From JAAUTG01 sp964458705 (lineage in GTDB: Bacteria; Bacteroidota; Bacteroidia; Chitinophagales; Saprospiraceae): a stretch of 64,000 bases of DNA. The notes beneath the pieces are model-generated. The model was not told the DNA's origin. It saw only the letters and a list, made by a program, of their open reading frames with translations, and did not search any database. Both the position numbers and the translations under genes were made by a program. The stretch is taken from NCBI GenBank assembly GCA_964458705.1, contig CAYWKD010000013.1, positions 16,449 through 80,448 on the forward strand. Direction: 5' to 3'. This document shows, one piece after another, positions 46,319 to 55,314 of this stretch; the stretch's first letter is position 1, and each line of letters starts with the position of its first letter.

Positions 46319-47203
46319 TTACAGTGAGGCTCTCAATGTATCAATAGATTTTTGGGTGAGCATACTGTAAAAGTCTTCGGTGAATGCTGAGCTTCCATGG
46401 TCTTCTAAGAATTTTAGCTGCTCTGGTGCTAGACCCTCTGGATTTTCATCAATGCTATTTGGAAAAGGATTAGCTGGCGTGCGATCAAGGGGTGGACAAA
46501 ACTCAACTGACAATGCACCATCATAGCCTACTTCTTTGAGAGTAGCAATTATTTCTACCCAGTCCAACGTACCCATACCGGGTGCAAAGCGGTTATTATC
46601 TGCTACATGAAAGCCCACCAAACGGTCTTTGACTTGATGAATAGCAGCATAATAATCTGACTCTTCCAAGTTCATGTGAAAAATATCTAAACACACTCCA
46701 CAATCGGAACTTGTAGCTTCCGCTAGAGCTAGTGCTTGTGAAGCCCGATTAATAAAATAGGTTTCAAAACGATTAATTGGTTCAATACCTAATTGAATGC
46801 CTGCTGCTTTAGCAAATTCATAGCATTCTTTCATGGCTTCCACTGCCCAGGTCCATTCTTCTTGTGGTCGCCCGTCAGGTACAATTTTTCCAACAGTTGC
46901 TGGTACAACAGAAACCATTGTGCCATCTAGTTCTTTGACCATTGTTACAACATCTTTAACGTACTGAATGGACTTGGCACGTTGTGCTTCGTCTTTGGCT
47001 ACTAAGTTGCGGTCTCCCATCATTAAAGTAACCGAACCCCAACATTTTAAATTATTTTTTCGTAAAAGTCGGCGGACGTATTTAGTGTTATATTTTTCTG
47101 GTGAGCCTTCTATTTCTAAAGCGTCATAGCCTTGGCTAGATATGCGAGCTATTGTCTTTTCTATTGGCTCTGCTCTCATCCAATTGTGTATTGCAATTTG
47201 CAT
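46319..47203 (-). CDS. TIM-barrel sugar isomerase/epimerase (xylose isomerase-like)
   Basis: This 294-aa AP-endonuclease-2/xylose-isomerase-like TIM barrel has metal ligands Glu141 ('GIEPINRFE'), Asp173 ('CLDIFHMN'), His199 and Glu234 ('LSVEFCPP'). This set matches D-tagatose/psicose 3-epimerase-like enzymes. It would interconvert keto-sugars or related polyols. It is the first gene of the catabolic run, with 76 nt before the enolase-superfamily gene. Confidence 0.88.
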   Translation of the reverse strand: MQIAIHNWMRAEPIEKTIARISSQGYDALEIEGSPEKYNTKYVRRLLRKNNLKCWGSVTLMMGDRNLVAKDEAQRAKSIQYVKDVVTMVKELDGTMVSVVPATVGKIVPDGRPQEEWTWAVEAMKECYEFAKAAGIQLGIEPINRFETYFINRASQALALAEATSSDCGVCLDIFHMNLEESDYYAAIHQVKDRLVGFHVADNNRFAPGMGTLDWVEIIATLKEVGYDGALSVEFCPPLDRTPANPFPNSIDENPEGLAPEQLKFLEDHGSSAFTEDFYSMLTQKSIDTLRASL

Positions 47204-47235
47204 TTATGATGAAGTTTAAAGTTGATGATTGTAAT

Positions 47236-47301
47236 GCGTCTCTAATGCCTGTGATTTTTAATTTCCCTTAAGTCAGTATTAACCATTCTATGAAGAGACG
47301 C
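47236..47301. repeat. Long-loop inverted repeat between the epimerase and anti-sigma genes
   Basis: GCGTCTCT (47236-47243) and AGAGACGC (47294-47301) are exact reverse complements 50 nt apart, in the gap between the anti-sigma gene stop and the epimerase start. This could be a weak terminator or a fragment of a short palindromic genome repeat. Confidence 0.3.
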
Positions 47302-47369
47302 TGCTTCAAATTTAATATTTTACAACTAATTTTCACAGAGTTCATTTCATTTATCACTAGAATGACTAT

Positions 47370-48161
47370 TTATAGCTTGCTCACCACCAGTTTTCTTAGC
47401 CAACTTTCTTGTTTCTCTAGTATGATCTGAGCCTCTTTTTGGTAAGTGTGTGTTTCATTCTGAGCTATGGATGTAAGTAGGGTTATGGCTGCTTCGGTTT
47501 TATTTTGCTTTAGAAAAGTTGCCACTAAGCCACGTTCGGCCTTATGGATATTTGCAGTAGATTTATTTTCATTTACGATAGTTTGGTAATTGCTTTCAGC
47601 TAATTGATAGTTCTCGCTTAAATAGTAGGCTTCTGCTTTATAAAGCAGAGCTGTTTCTGCATACTGGGTATTTTTTAGATCATCAAAAATTTGAATTGCT
47701 TCTTCATAATTTTTATTTTCCATTGCCTCAAACGCAATTTCAATGGGATTTCCATCCATACTTCCTCTGTCCGTCCAATTAGTAGGTGGCATTAACTCGT
47801 TAGCTAAAGCATTGTTACTATAGTTATTTTGTATCAAACCAAAGCCGGCTATCAAAAGCACTAAAAACGATGCAGCAATAGACAATCGGCGTGTGATCAA
47901 TCTTCGGCTAGAACTCATTTTAACAATTTTAGCAGAGGATTGCTCCTGTTGTTGTTTCTCTGTTGCCCAGTTGCTAAACTGAGCTTTAAGATGATCTCGA
48001 TCCAAAATACGCATGGCTTCATGCTCCATTTTATGCAACTGAACCTCAGTAGCTAGTTCCTTATCAGCACTGATTTCTTGCTCAAAGTTCTCTTTTTCAA
48101 CTTCATTTAAAGTGCCTAAAACATAGGCTTCAATCTTATCGAATCGTTCTTCTATGTTCAT
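47370..48161 (-). CDS. Predicted anti-sigma factor with periplasmic TPR domain
   Basis: A 263-aa protein that starts 46 nt after the ECF sigma gene. The N-terminal ~85 residues ('FDKIEAYVLGTLNEVEKENF') match the helical Bacteroidota-type anti-sigma domain. One membrane helix (about 93-111, 'LSIAASFLVLLIAGFGLIQN') is preceded by a basic RRLITRR. The remaining ~150 residues form TPR repeats ('NYEEAIQIFDDLKNTQYAET', 'NYQLAESNYQTIVNENKSTA'), predicted outside the cytoplasm. It probably holds the sigma factor at the membrane and senses something outside through the TPRs. That role is inferred from layout and context. Confidence 0.8.
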   Translation of the reverse strand: MNIEERFDKIEAYVLGTLNEVEKENFEQEISADKELATEVQLHKMEHEAMRILDRDHLKAQFSNWATEKQQQEQSSAKIVKMSSSRRLITRRLSIAASFLVLLIAGFGLIQNNYSNNALANELMPPTNWTDRGSMDGNPIEIAFEAMENKNYEEAIQIFDDLKNTQYAETALLYKAEAYYLSENYQLAESNYQTIVNENKSTANIHKAERGLVATFLKQNKTEAAITLLTSIAQNETHTYQKEAQIILEKQESWLRKLVVSKL

Positions 48162-48207
48162 AATGCTGATTATTTTTGTACATTCCCAGAAATTACTTTA
48201 TCCAAAT

Positions 48208-48840
48208 TCAATGGAAATGCTGCTTCAAAAATGTTTCTAATTCCGGTTGTTCTGTAATTAATTTTCGCAACTGCTGACGGCAGCGGCTTGCCGCTTTTTT
48301 TGCCTGCTTGGCATTTTTTAATCCTCTTTCGTCTGCAACTTGAGTCATGTTTTTAGCTTCGTAATAATAAAGTCGTAGCACTTCTTGACAATTTTCTGTC
48401 AAGTTGTGCAGCAAGTTTCTCAATAGTTTATCTCGACTTAATTGCTCATCAGTAGATTCCTCCAGTACAATTAAATCTTCTGGACTAACTTCCGCTTCGT
48501 TGCGTTCATAATCTTTTATTTCCTCTTTCAAAACAATTCGGCTTACTTTTCGGGATTGATTACGAATCAAGTTTTTGCAAATTCCAATTAGAAAAGTTCT
48601 TACTTTGCTTTGTCCTTGAAATTTTCCGCTTCTTACTAGTTCATCCATCAAAATAATGCCTTCTTGTAGAATATCATCCGCTTCTTGTTTTGCAGAGCCG
48701 TATATTTGAGCCAGTTCTTTTACTTTCAAAGTAATAACCTGATCCATATATAGCTGTTTTAATGCTTCATTACGTTGCTTTGGATCATTGCTTCTAATGA
48801 ATTGAATGAGTTGCTCGTCAGCGTAAATACTATTCTTCAT
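48208..48840 (-). CDS. ECF sigma factor paired with the TPR anti-sigma factor
   Basis: This 210-aa sigma-70 family protein has a region-2 block ('ADDILQEGIILMDELV', 'KVRTFLIGICKNLIRNQSRK') and a region-4 helix-turn-helix block ('NLTENCQEVLRLYYYEAKNM' then 'ARCRQQLRKL'-like). It is more divergent than the sigma factor at 24.5 kb. A start 51 bp from the divergent TPR-CHAT gene and the adjoining anti-sigma gene suggest it controls this locus. Confidence 0.87.
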   Translation of the reverse strand: MKNSIYADEQLIQFIRSNDPKQRNEALKQLYMDQVITLKVKELAQIYGSAKQEADDILQEGIILMDELVRSGKFQGQSKVRTFLIGICKNLIRNQSRKVSRIVLKEEIKDYERNEAEVSPEDLIVLEESTDEQLSRDKLLRNLLHNLTENCQEVLRLYYYEAKNMTQVADERGLKNAKQAKKAASRCRQQLRKLITEQPELETFLKQHFH

Positions 48841-48891
48841 TCGATAATTTGTGTAGGGTTAAGAAATTAAGTACCCATATTTTTAGAAAAT

Positions 48892-51800
48892 ATGAATGTT
48901 TTTCGACCTAAAAATAGAAATAGAAGATTAAGAACTATGCAACTTAGGAGATTAAATTTTAAAAATATAGCTTCTACGCTGCTATTTTGCTTGCAGCATA
49001 CACTGCTTTTGACTACTCTTTATTGCTTATTTTTCGGCACTACATCAGGGCAAAACTATTCTTCAGATACCTTGAGTAAAATGATTGTTGCAGGAAAGTG
49101 CAATCGAGTAATTGAGATATGTGATTCTATTACACAATCGCCTAATATCCAGTCGGATAAAGTAAAAATTGCTGATTTCTGGAATCAGAAAGCCAATTGT
49201 CTAAGACGAATAGGTAAGGTTAAAGAAGCAGTTGAATTACATCTTATCGTTTTATCTATTAGGAGCACTGAACTAGGAGAAAGAAGCCTAGCTGTTGCCA
49301 ATTCGTCTCAAAATATTGGTAATTGCTATTTGCAGTTAAATCAGCCTAATAAAGCTCAGCCCTTCTTAGAGAAAACGCTTGCTATCCGGTCAGAGCAATT
49401 AGATGAAAATCATCCAGCTTTAGCATCTGTTTATCTTAGCTTAGGAGTAGCATCTAAGAAAAAAAATGATCTATCTAATGCTGCTATGTACTTCAAAAAA
49501 GCACTAGAGATCAAACAAATTCAGTTTGGTGAATTGAATCCTCAGACGATCTCTGCATTAGTCAATATTGGGAGTTTACTTTTGGAAGTAGCTAGCCCAG
49601 TTGAAGCGCAGGTTTACTTCGAGCAAGCTCTTACCATTCAAGTAGATTCGGTGGGATACATTCATCCACGAACAGCTTTGATTTACACTAACCTAGCTAA
49701 CTGCTATGCTGAACAGAATCAGCTAGATAAAGCGATTGTTCAACACGAAGCGGCATTAGAAATATACGCTAATCCAAATCTGCAATTAGATGCTCAACTC
49801 ATTGCAGATACACACCAAAATCTTGGGAATGTTTACTTATCAATAGGGGATTATGAGCAGGCATTGCTGCATTTTAATAAAGCCCTCTCGTTACAAAATA
49901 ATTATGATCCCATTGCCAAACTAAAACTTCTCAATAATATTGGATTAGCCCAACGCTATCAACTTTCTACTGAATCAGCTATTCAGACTTTCGAGCAAAT
50001 TATTGGTCAGTATCCTCATGAAGATGATTTTTTGGGAGCCGTATTTGAAAATTTAGCAAGTTGCTTATTTGATGAAGAAATATTCGACGGTGCTATTACT
50101 TTTTACGAAAAGGCGCTTCATATCTATGGAAAGAATGAGTCAAAAACGGAAAACATACTTGCTCAAATTGGAATTTGTTATTTTGAATTAAAAAACTATG
50201 AGCAGAGTCAGGAAATATTCTATACCCTCTCACAAGATAATGACGCTTTGCATTTGTATCATCTAGGACGAATAGCGCAGCAACGAGACAAATTGGACAA
50301 AGCAGATCAACTATTCAGAAAGGCCTTACTTTACTATCCAAAGGAGTACTCGCTAGAGCTAAAAGCCATGATACTGCTTGCTCAAGCTAATACACTCCAA
50401 GCCATGAAAAAATGGAAACAGGCTTGGAAGACTTATCTAGCTGCCCAGCAATTAGCCATTCAAATAGATGAAAAATTAGAGAATGTTTCCTCACGGGTAT
50501 ATTTGAATGACCGCTTTTCTGATCTTTATGACGGCATGGTAAAAACGGCCTATGAGTTGGGACAAACGAATCCCTCTTACTTAAAATTTGCACTACAATA
50601 TTCTGAGCAGAGCAAGGCAAACGTACTGAAGCAGCTTATTCAAGATGAGCAGTTAGTTCCAGATAGCGTATTGCAAAAGAAACGACAACTTGAGCTAGCT
50701 CTCGAATCCATAGATCGTATCATTTTTGAAGAGACAAGTAATAGAGTCCTAGCAGATGAAAATAAATTGAGTGATGCTTACGCTGAACGCTATACACTAA
50801 AAATGCAATTAAATGATTTACCTCAAGCCAAAATGCCAAATAGCAAAACGCCGATTATTGAATTGGAGGACATTCAAAATAGGCTACACGAAGGGCAATC
50901 TTTGTTGAATTATCATATCAGCAGACAGGCTATTTTTATTTTTCATATTGAAAAATATGGCTTTAACGTAATAGAAATATCCAAACCTCAAAACTTCGAG
51001 GAGCAGTTGGTCGAACTCTACAATAGTCTTCGCACTCGGCCAGATGTACTACCTAATCCCGATCGTTCCTATCTTGCTTACACACAATTGGCACATACTT
51101 TTTTTAAACTACTTATTCAACCCATTGAAAGTCAACTGAAGTCCGAAGTACTCATTATTCCAGATAAGTTGCTCGCCTACTTGCCCTTTGAAGTATTGCT
51201 TTCGTCGCTTCCCGAGAATCCTAATCTTTTTAAAGAGCATTCTTATTTGCTCCATCAGTACAGTTTCCATTATTCCTATTCCATTGAGCTGTGGCTGAAA
51301 ATGAAAAGTATAGACTCATTTAAACAAAAAGTAAATGCACTTACTATTGCGCCCGATTTTACTGGGCTAGACCTTCCTGTTTTAACGTATAATATTCCCG
51401 AAGCTAAAAGTATTCGCAATATTATCCACAGCAAGGTACTATTAGCAAAAAGGGCGCAGGAAGCTCGCTTCAAGGCAATACTCCATCAATATAATGTGAT
51501 TCATTTTTCTACGCATGGAGCGGTGAATAACATAAATCCTGCTTTTTCTTATCTAGCCTTTGCTCATCCTGAAGATAGTTTGCAAGATGGCAGACTTTAC
51601 GCCAACGAAATTAATAATTTGAACTTAAAGGCTGATATGGTATTTTTAAGTGCTTGCCAGACCAACATTGGAAAATCTTTCAAAGGAGAAGGTTTGATGA
51701 GTCTTGCTAGGGCTTTTACGTTTGCAGGAGCTAAAAGTATTGTCGCCTCGCTTTGGAGTATTGACGATAAGCAAACTAAATACATTGTAGAGCATACTTA

Positions 51801-52032
51801 TCAAGCCCTGAAAGATGGTAAAGCTAAACATAATGCACTTAAAAAAGCTAAGCAGCATTTTCTGTTCAATGCACAACAAGTTCATGCACATCCATACTAT
51901 TGGTCAGGCTTGATTTTGATTGGTGATGAGGCGACTTTGAATATTGCTAATTACCCATTTGAGCAATGGGCTTACACTCTTTCTCTTTTATTAGTTATTG
52001 GAATTTTGATTAAGTACTTTATGGCGAGATAA
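48892..52032 (+). CDS. TPR-CHAT protease with signal sequence and C-terminal membrane anchor
   Basis: This 1046-aa protein opens with a basic leader and hydrophobic segment (about 25-48, 'IASTLLFCLQHTLLLTTLY'), so it is probably exported. TPR repeats fill about 55-530 ('AVANSSQNIGNCYLQL', 'HPALASVYLSLGVASKK', 'DTHQNLGNVYLSIGDYEQA'). The C-terminal third is a CHAT (caspase-like) domain with catalytic His875 ('FSTHG') and Cys922 ('LSACQT'), plus 'AKSIVASLWSIDDKQTK' and 'HPYYWSGLILIGD'. A final membrane helix lies near 1022-1043. The dyad is intact, so protease activity is plausible. The divergent sigma/anti-sigma pair suggests its target. Confidence 0.92.
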   Translation: MNVFRPKNRNRRLRTMQLRRLNFKNIASTLLFCLQHTLLLTTLYCLFFGTTSGQNYSSDTLSKMIVAGKCNRVIEICDSITQSPNIQSDKVKIADFWNQKANCLRRIGKVKEAVELHLIVLSIRSTELGERSLAVANSSQNIGNCYLQLNQPNKAQPFLEKTLAIRSEQLDENHPALASVYLSLGVASKKKNDLSNAAMYFKKALEIKQIQFGELNPQTISALVNIGSLLLEVASPVEAQVYFEQALTIQVDSVGYIHPRTALIYTNLANCYAEQNQLDKAIVQHEAALEIYANPNLQLDAQLIADTHQNLGNVYLSIGDYEQALLHFNKALSLQNNYDPIAKLKLLNNIGLAQRYQLSTESAIQTFEQIIGQYPHEDDFLGAVFENLASCLFDEEIFDGAITFYEKALHIYGKNESKTENILAQIGICYFELKNYEQSQEIFYTLSQDNDALHLYHLGRIAQQRDKLDKADQLFRKALLYYPKEYSLELKAMILLAQANTLQAMKKWKQAWKTYLAAQQLAIQIDEKLENVSSRVYLNDRFSDLYDGMVKTAYELGQTNPSYLKFALQYSEQSKANVLKQLIQDEQLVPDSVLQKKRQLELALESIDRIIFEETSNRVLADENKLSDAYAERYTLKMQLNDLPQAKMPNSKTPIIELEDIQNRLHEGQSLLNYHISRQAIFIFHIEKYGFNVIEISKPQNFEEQLVELYNSLRTRPDVLPNPDRSYLAYTQLAHTFFKLLIQPIESQLKSEVLIIPDKLLAYLPFEVLLSSLPENPNLFKEHSYLLHQYSFHYSYSIELWLKMKSIDSFKQKVNALTIAPDFTGLDLPVLTYNIPEAKSIRNIIHSKVLLAKRAQEARFKAILHQYNVIHFSTHGAVNNINPAFSYLAFAHPEDSLQDGRLYANEINNLNLKADMVFLSACQTNIGKSFKGEGLMSLARAFTFAGAKSIVASLWSIDDKQTKYIVEHTYQALKDGKAKHNALKKAKQHFLFNAQQVHAHPYYWSGLILIGDEATLNIANYPFEQWAYTLSLLLVIGILIKYFMAR

Positions 52033-52256
52033 TGATCTACTTCGTTCTAAATTGGAACTCAAAAATGAATATTTTTTTATCATTCGACCTAAATTCAACT
52101 TCTATTACTAAAGATTGTCTTTTCTTTGTAATCGTGTCTATGTATGTTTAGACTTAGAATGACAAATGCAACTAGATTTGAATCTTTGGCTTTGATTTAC
52201 AATAAGTAGTTAGCTATTTGAGGAGCTAATCAATTTTTTTGTTTCAACTATTTCTA

Positions 52257-53636
52257 TTGGCAAAAATTAAAAAAGTATTTGTTTGTACTGCGTGTGGAAC
52301 GACTGCGCCCAAGTGGTTCGGAAAATGTCCCTCTTGTGAAAGTTGGAATACTTGTACGGAAGAAGTCATTAGCCGAGACACGAATGAAGAAAAACAGCGC
52401 GTATGGGAGTCTAAGCCATCCATTAGTAGCAAAGGTCCTAGCCCAGTTGCCTTGACTGAAATACAGGCGGGTGATATTCGTAGAATGATAACGCCGAATC
52501 AAGAACTCAATCGAGTGCTAGGTGGTGGTATTGTACCTGGCTCTCTAGTTCTAATTGGTGGACAGCCTGGTATTGGTAAGTCAACACTAATGCTTCAAAT
52601 TGCTACGGAAACGCCTATTAAAGTTTTGTATGTCAGTGGAGAAGAGAGTAGTGAACAAATTAGAATGCGTGCTGACCGCATCGGTACGTTACGAGAAAAC
52701 TGTTTTATACTTACAGAAACCAATACGAGCAAAATATTAGTTCATGCTCAAAATTTACAACCTGACTTAATCATCATTGACTCAATTCAGACGCTTTCTT
52801 CGCCTCATCTGGATTCCATTTCGGGCAGTGTTTCTCAGATTCGAGAATGCTCGGGTGAGTTGCAACGGTTTGCGAAGGAAACCAATATTCCCATTTTCGT
52901 CATTGGACATATTACGAAAGAAGGCTCGATAGCTGGCCCCAAATTGCTAGAGCATATCGTAGATGCCGTGTTGCAGTTCGAGGGGGATCGTCATTATACC
53001 TACCGAATATTGAGAACGCTCAAAAATCGTTTTGGCTCAACAGATGAAATGGGTATTTATGAAATGCAGGCTAATGGACTTCGCGAAGTTTCTAATCCTT
53101 CTGAACTGCTACTCTCTCAAACAGAGGAAGAGTTGAGCGGTAGCACCGTAACTGCTACTATGGAAGGTATGCGTCCCATGCTCATAGAAACACAAGCACT
53201 TGTGAGTACAGCCGTTTACGGTAATCCACAACGCTCTGCAACAGGTTTTGATCTGCGACGATTAAGTATGTTACTGGCAGTATTAGAAAAGCGGTGTGGC
53301 TTTGCATTCGGACAAAATGACGTGTTTTTAAATATTGCTGGTGGTATCAAAGTCGATGATCCTGCCATTGACTTGGCAATTGTAGCTGCTTTGATTTCTT
53401 CTTTAGAAGATATAGCAGTACCAAAGCAATCTTGTTTTGCTGGTGAAGTTGGACTTTCAGGGGAAATCAGAGCAGTCAATCGCATTGAACAACGCATCCA
53501 AGAAGCCGATAAAATGGGCTTTAAGCAGATATTTATTTCTAAATACAATACTAAAGGACTTGATCTAAGTCGTTATCAAATCCAAGTTTTAAAATTAAGC
53601 AAGGTTGAAGACTTGTACCGAGTATTGTTTGAATAA
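52257..53636 (+). CDS. radA: DNA repair protein RadA
   Basis: This 459-aa RadA is a RecA-like branch-migration helicase. It has an N-terminal C4 zinc finger ('CTACG', 'CPSC'), Walker A in 'GGQPGIGKSTLMLQIA', the RadA-specific KNRFG motif ('LKNRFGSTDEMGIYEM') and a C-terminal Lon-like domain ('GGIKVDDPAIDLAIVAAL', 'GEVGLSGEIRAVNRIEQRI'). No ATG is in frame near the start. I favour the TTG at 52257, giving MAKIKKVFVC as in other RadA proteins, over the TTG at 52239, although a GAGGAG lies upstream of the latter. Confidence 0.93.
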   Translation: MAKIKKVFVCTACGTTAPKWFGKCPSCESWNTCTEEVISRDTNEEKQRVWESKPSISSKGPSPVALTEIQAGDIRRMITPNQELNRVLGGGIVPGSLVLIGGQPGIGKSTLMLQIATETPIKVLYVSGEESSEQIRMRADRIGTLRENCFILTETNTSKILVHAQNLQPDLIIIDSIQTLSSPHLDSISGSVSQIRECSGELQRFAKETNIPIFVIGHITKEGSIAGPKLLEHIVDAVLQFEGDRHYTYRILRTLKNRFGSTDEMGIYEMQANGLREVSNPSELLLSQTEEELSGSTVTATMEGMRPMLIETQALVSTAVYGNPQRSATGFDLRRLSMLLAVLEKRCGFAFGQNDVFLNIAGGIKVDDPAIDLAIVAALISSLEDIAVPKQSCFAGEVGLSGEIRAVNRIEQRIQEADKMGFKQIFISKYNTKGLDLSRYQIQVLKLSKVEDLYRVLFE

Positions 53637-53678
53637 TAGGTTTACCTCAACCATACTAGAGCGTAAAAGCAACTAAAC

Positions 53679-54422
53679 ATGATTCAATTAAAAGACTATA
53701 AGACAGCTCCTCCCAATGAGTTCAACAAAGACGATCTTAAAGAGGCTACCAAAGACTATGTAGAGGAGCTAGGGAAGTTGCAAAGGCTTCTCAGAGCAGA
53801 AAGTAGGCACGCCGTATTGGTCATCCTACAAGGAATGGATGCAAGTGGAAAAGATGGTACGGTGTATAAAGTTTTTAGAGATTGTGGACATAATGGCGTA
53901 TCTACTTATTCCTTCAAGAAACCCACCCAACTAGAATTTGCACATGATTTCTTGTGGCGGGTGCATCAACAAGTGCCAGCTAAGGGGGAGATCAAAATCT
54001 TCAATCGGTCTCACTACGAAGATATTCTCATTCAGCGTGTGCATGGCTGGGTGAGCGAGGAAAGGGTACATCAGCGCATGAAAGCTATCAATGCTTTTGA
54101 GGAACTGCTACAATTCGATAACAATACAACGATTATCAAATTTTTTCTTCACACTTCTTATGACCAACAAGCAGAAGAATTGCAAGAAAGAATTGATGAA
54201 CCAGATAAGCACTGGAAACACAATCCTAACGATTGGGAAGAACGTAAACATTGGGATAAATACATGGCCTGTTACGAATATGTACTGAATAATAGCATTA
54301 TTCCTTGGAACGTAATACCTGTGGATAAACGCTGGTATCGAGACTATCTAGTGAGTAAGACGATGGTGGAGATTTTGAAAGGCTTGGATATGAAGTATCC
54401 TGTATTAGCGAAGGGAAATTAA
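53679..54422 (+). CDS. PPK2-family polyphosphate kinase/phosphotransferase
   Basis: This 247-aa P-loop kinase has Walker A 'QGMDASGKDGTVYKVFRDC', the lid region and Walker B-like 'FNRSHYEDILIQRVHGW'. The C-terminal 'PWNVIPVDKRWYRDYLVSK' is also typical of the PPK2 family. It transfers phosphate between polyphosphate and nucleotides. Whether it prefers AMP, ADP or GDP cannot be read from sequence. Its TAA overlaps the TAA of the convergent lycopene cyclase gene by 2 nt in the shared TTAA. Confidence 0.93.
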   Translation: MIQLKDYKTAPPNEFNKDDLKEATKDYVEELGKLQRLLRAESRHAVLVILQGMDASGKDGTVYKVFRDCGHNGVSTYSFKKPTQLEFAHDFLWRVHQQVPAKGEIKIFNRSHYEDILIQRVHGWVSEERVHQRMKAINAFEELLQFDNNTTIIKFFLHTSYDQQAEELQERIDEPDKHWKHNPNDWEERKHWDKYMACYEYVLNNSIIPWNVIPVDKRWYRDYLVSKTMVEILKGLDMKYPVLAKGN

Positions 54423-55288
54423 CGCTTTCCTCGCCAATGTTCAATTAAAGTAACAATCCACAACAGCATCAATAAACCGTAAACATAATCCTCAAATGGG
54501 ATAGAGAAAATGCGAAGTCCCAAGTACTCCTCAGGATTGTAGAGAACGATAGGTGCTTGGCTATATCCGCCTGTTAGAATGCCATCTACGAGCGTAAAAG
54601 GAAGTAGCGTTACGATGAAGGCAAAATAAAATCGACTGCGGTAGTGATCGGATAAGAAAAGGACATGATAAAAAAGGAAGCTGCCAGTGAGCAGGAATGT
54701 AGTAGAAGTATAAATTTTATCCCAGAAAGCAATACCACCAATCAGCAGCCCTCCAACGAGGAGCATAGAAATCCAACTTTCTGCACTAGCCAATAAGTCT
54801 TTTTTGATGTAGTAGTTAAGAGATTCATAAATCATGACGGAGCAGAAGGGAATAATGGCAAAAAACAACCACTCCTCAATTGGAAGTCCTAAAAATTTGA
54901 TCCCCAAGTAGTAAGATGGATTAAATTGCCAAACACTCATCTCGGTGAAAATTACATCCCAGACAATAAAAAAACTCCCCACAATAGCAATGGCAGGAAA
55001 AAGATATCGCCATGTTTTGTAGTAGGCGACTTTTTTATCAAAGCTAAGCGCAAATACAGGAATAAATGAGAATATGAGTGCAAGTGCATACAACCAACTT
55101 GTCTCAAAGGCAGGCATTAATCTATTAACTGGTACGTCGTACACCAGTTTTTCTGTTATTTGTTTGTAGTTGAACCATTGTATTCCAACAAGCAATAAGG
55201 GTAACAACACCATTATCGTTTTTCCCACTTTTATTGTTACCATCTCCTCGGGCTTGCTTATTGCTTGGCTCATAATATTGTAATTCAT
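54419..55288 (-). CDS. Lycopene cyclase (CrtYc-CrtYd type fused domains)
   Basis: This 289-aa polytopic protein has two homologous lycopene-cyclase domains in tandem. Each ends in a conserved acidic motif at the membrane face: 'FLGLPIEEWLFF' (first half) and 'FSIPFEDYVYGLLM' (second half). It cyclises the ends of lycopene to give beta-carotene or monocyclic carotene. It is the last gene of crtI-crtB-cyclase. ATG 55288 is chosen over a TTG five codons earlier. No hydroxylase (crtZ) is present in this cluster. Confidence 0.9.
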   Translation of the reverse strand: MNYNIMSQAISKPEEMVTIKVGKTIMVLLPLLLVGIQWFNYKQITEKLVYDVPVNRLMPAFETSWLYALALIFSFIPVFALSFDKKVAYYKTWRYLFPAIAIVGSFFIVWDVIFTEMSVWQFNPSYYLGIKFLGLPIEEWLFFAIIPFCSVMIYESLNYYIKKDLLASAESWISMLLVGGLLIGGIAFWDKIYTSTTFLLTGSFLFYHVLFLSDHYRSRFYFAFIVTLLPFTLVDGILTGGYSQAPIVLYNPEEYLGLRIFSIPFEDYVYGLLMLLWIVTLIEHWRGKR

Positions 55289-55314
55289 TCTTTTCTTCTG
55301 CAATCAGTATTTAA

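Noticed and set aside
54320..54328. Exact DnaA-box-like TGTGGATAA inside the PPK2 gene
   Set aside because: It lies in coding sequence, is isolated, and one such 9-mer is expected by chance in a window of this size. It shows that an exact match alone is weak evidence for the 26.5-28.3 kb origin.
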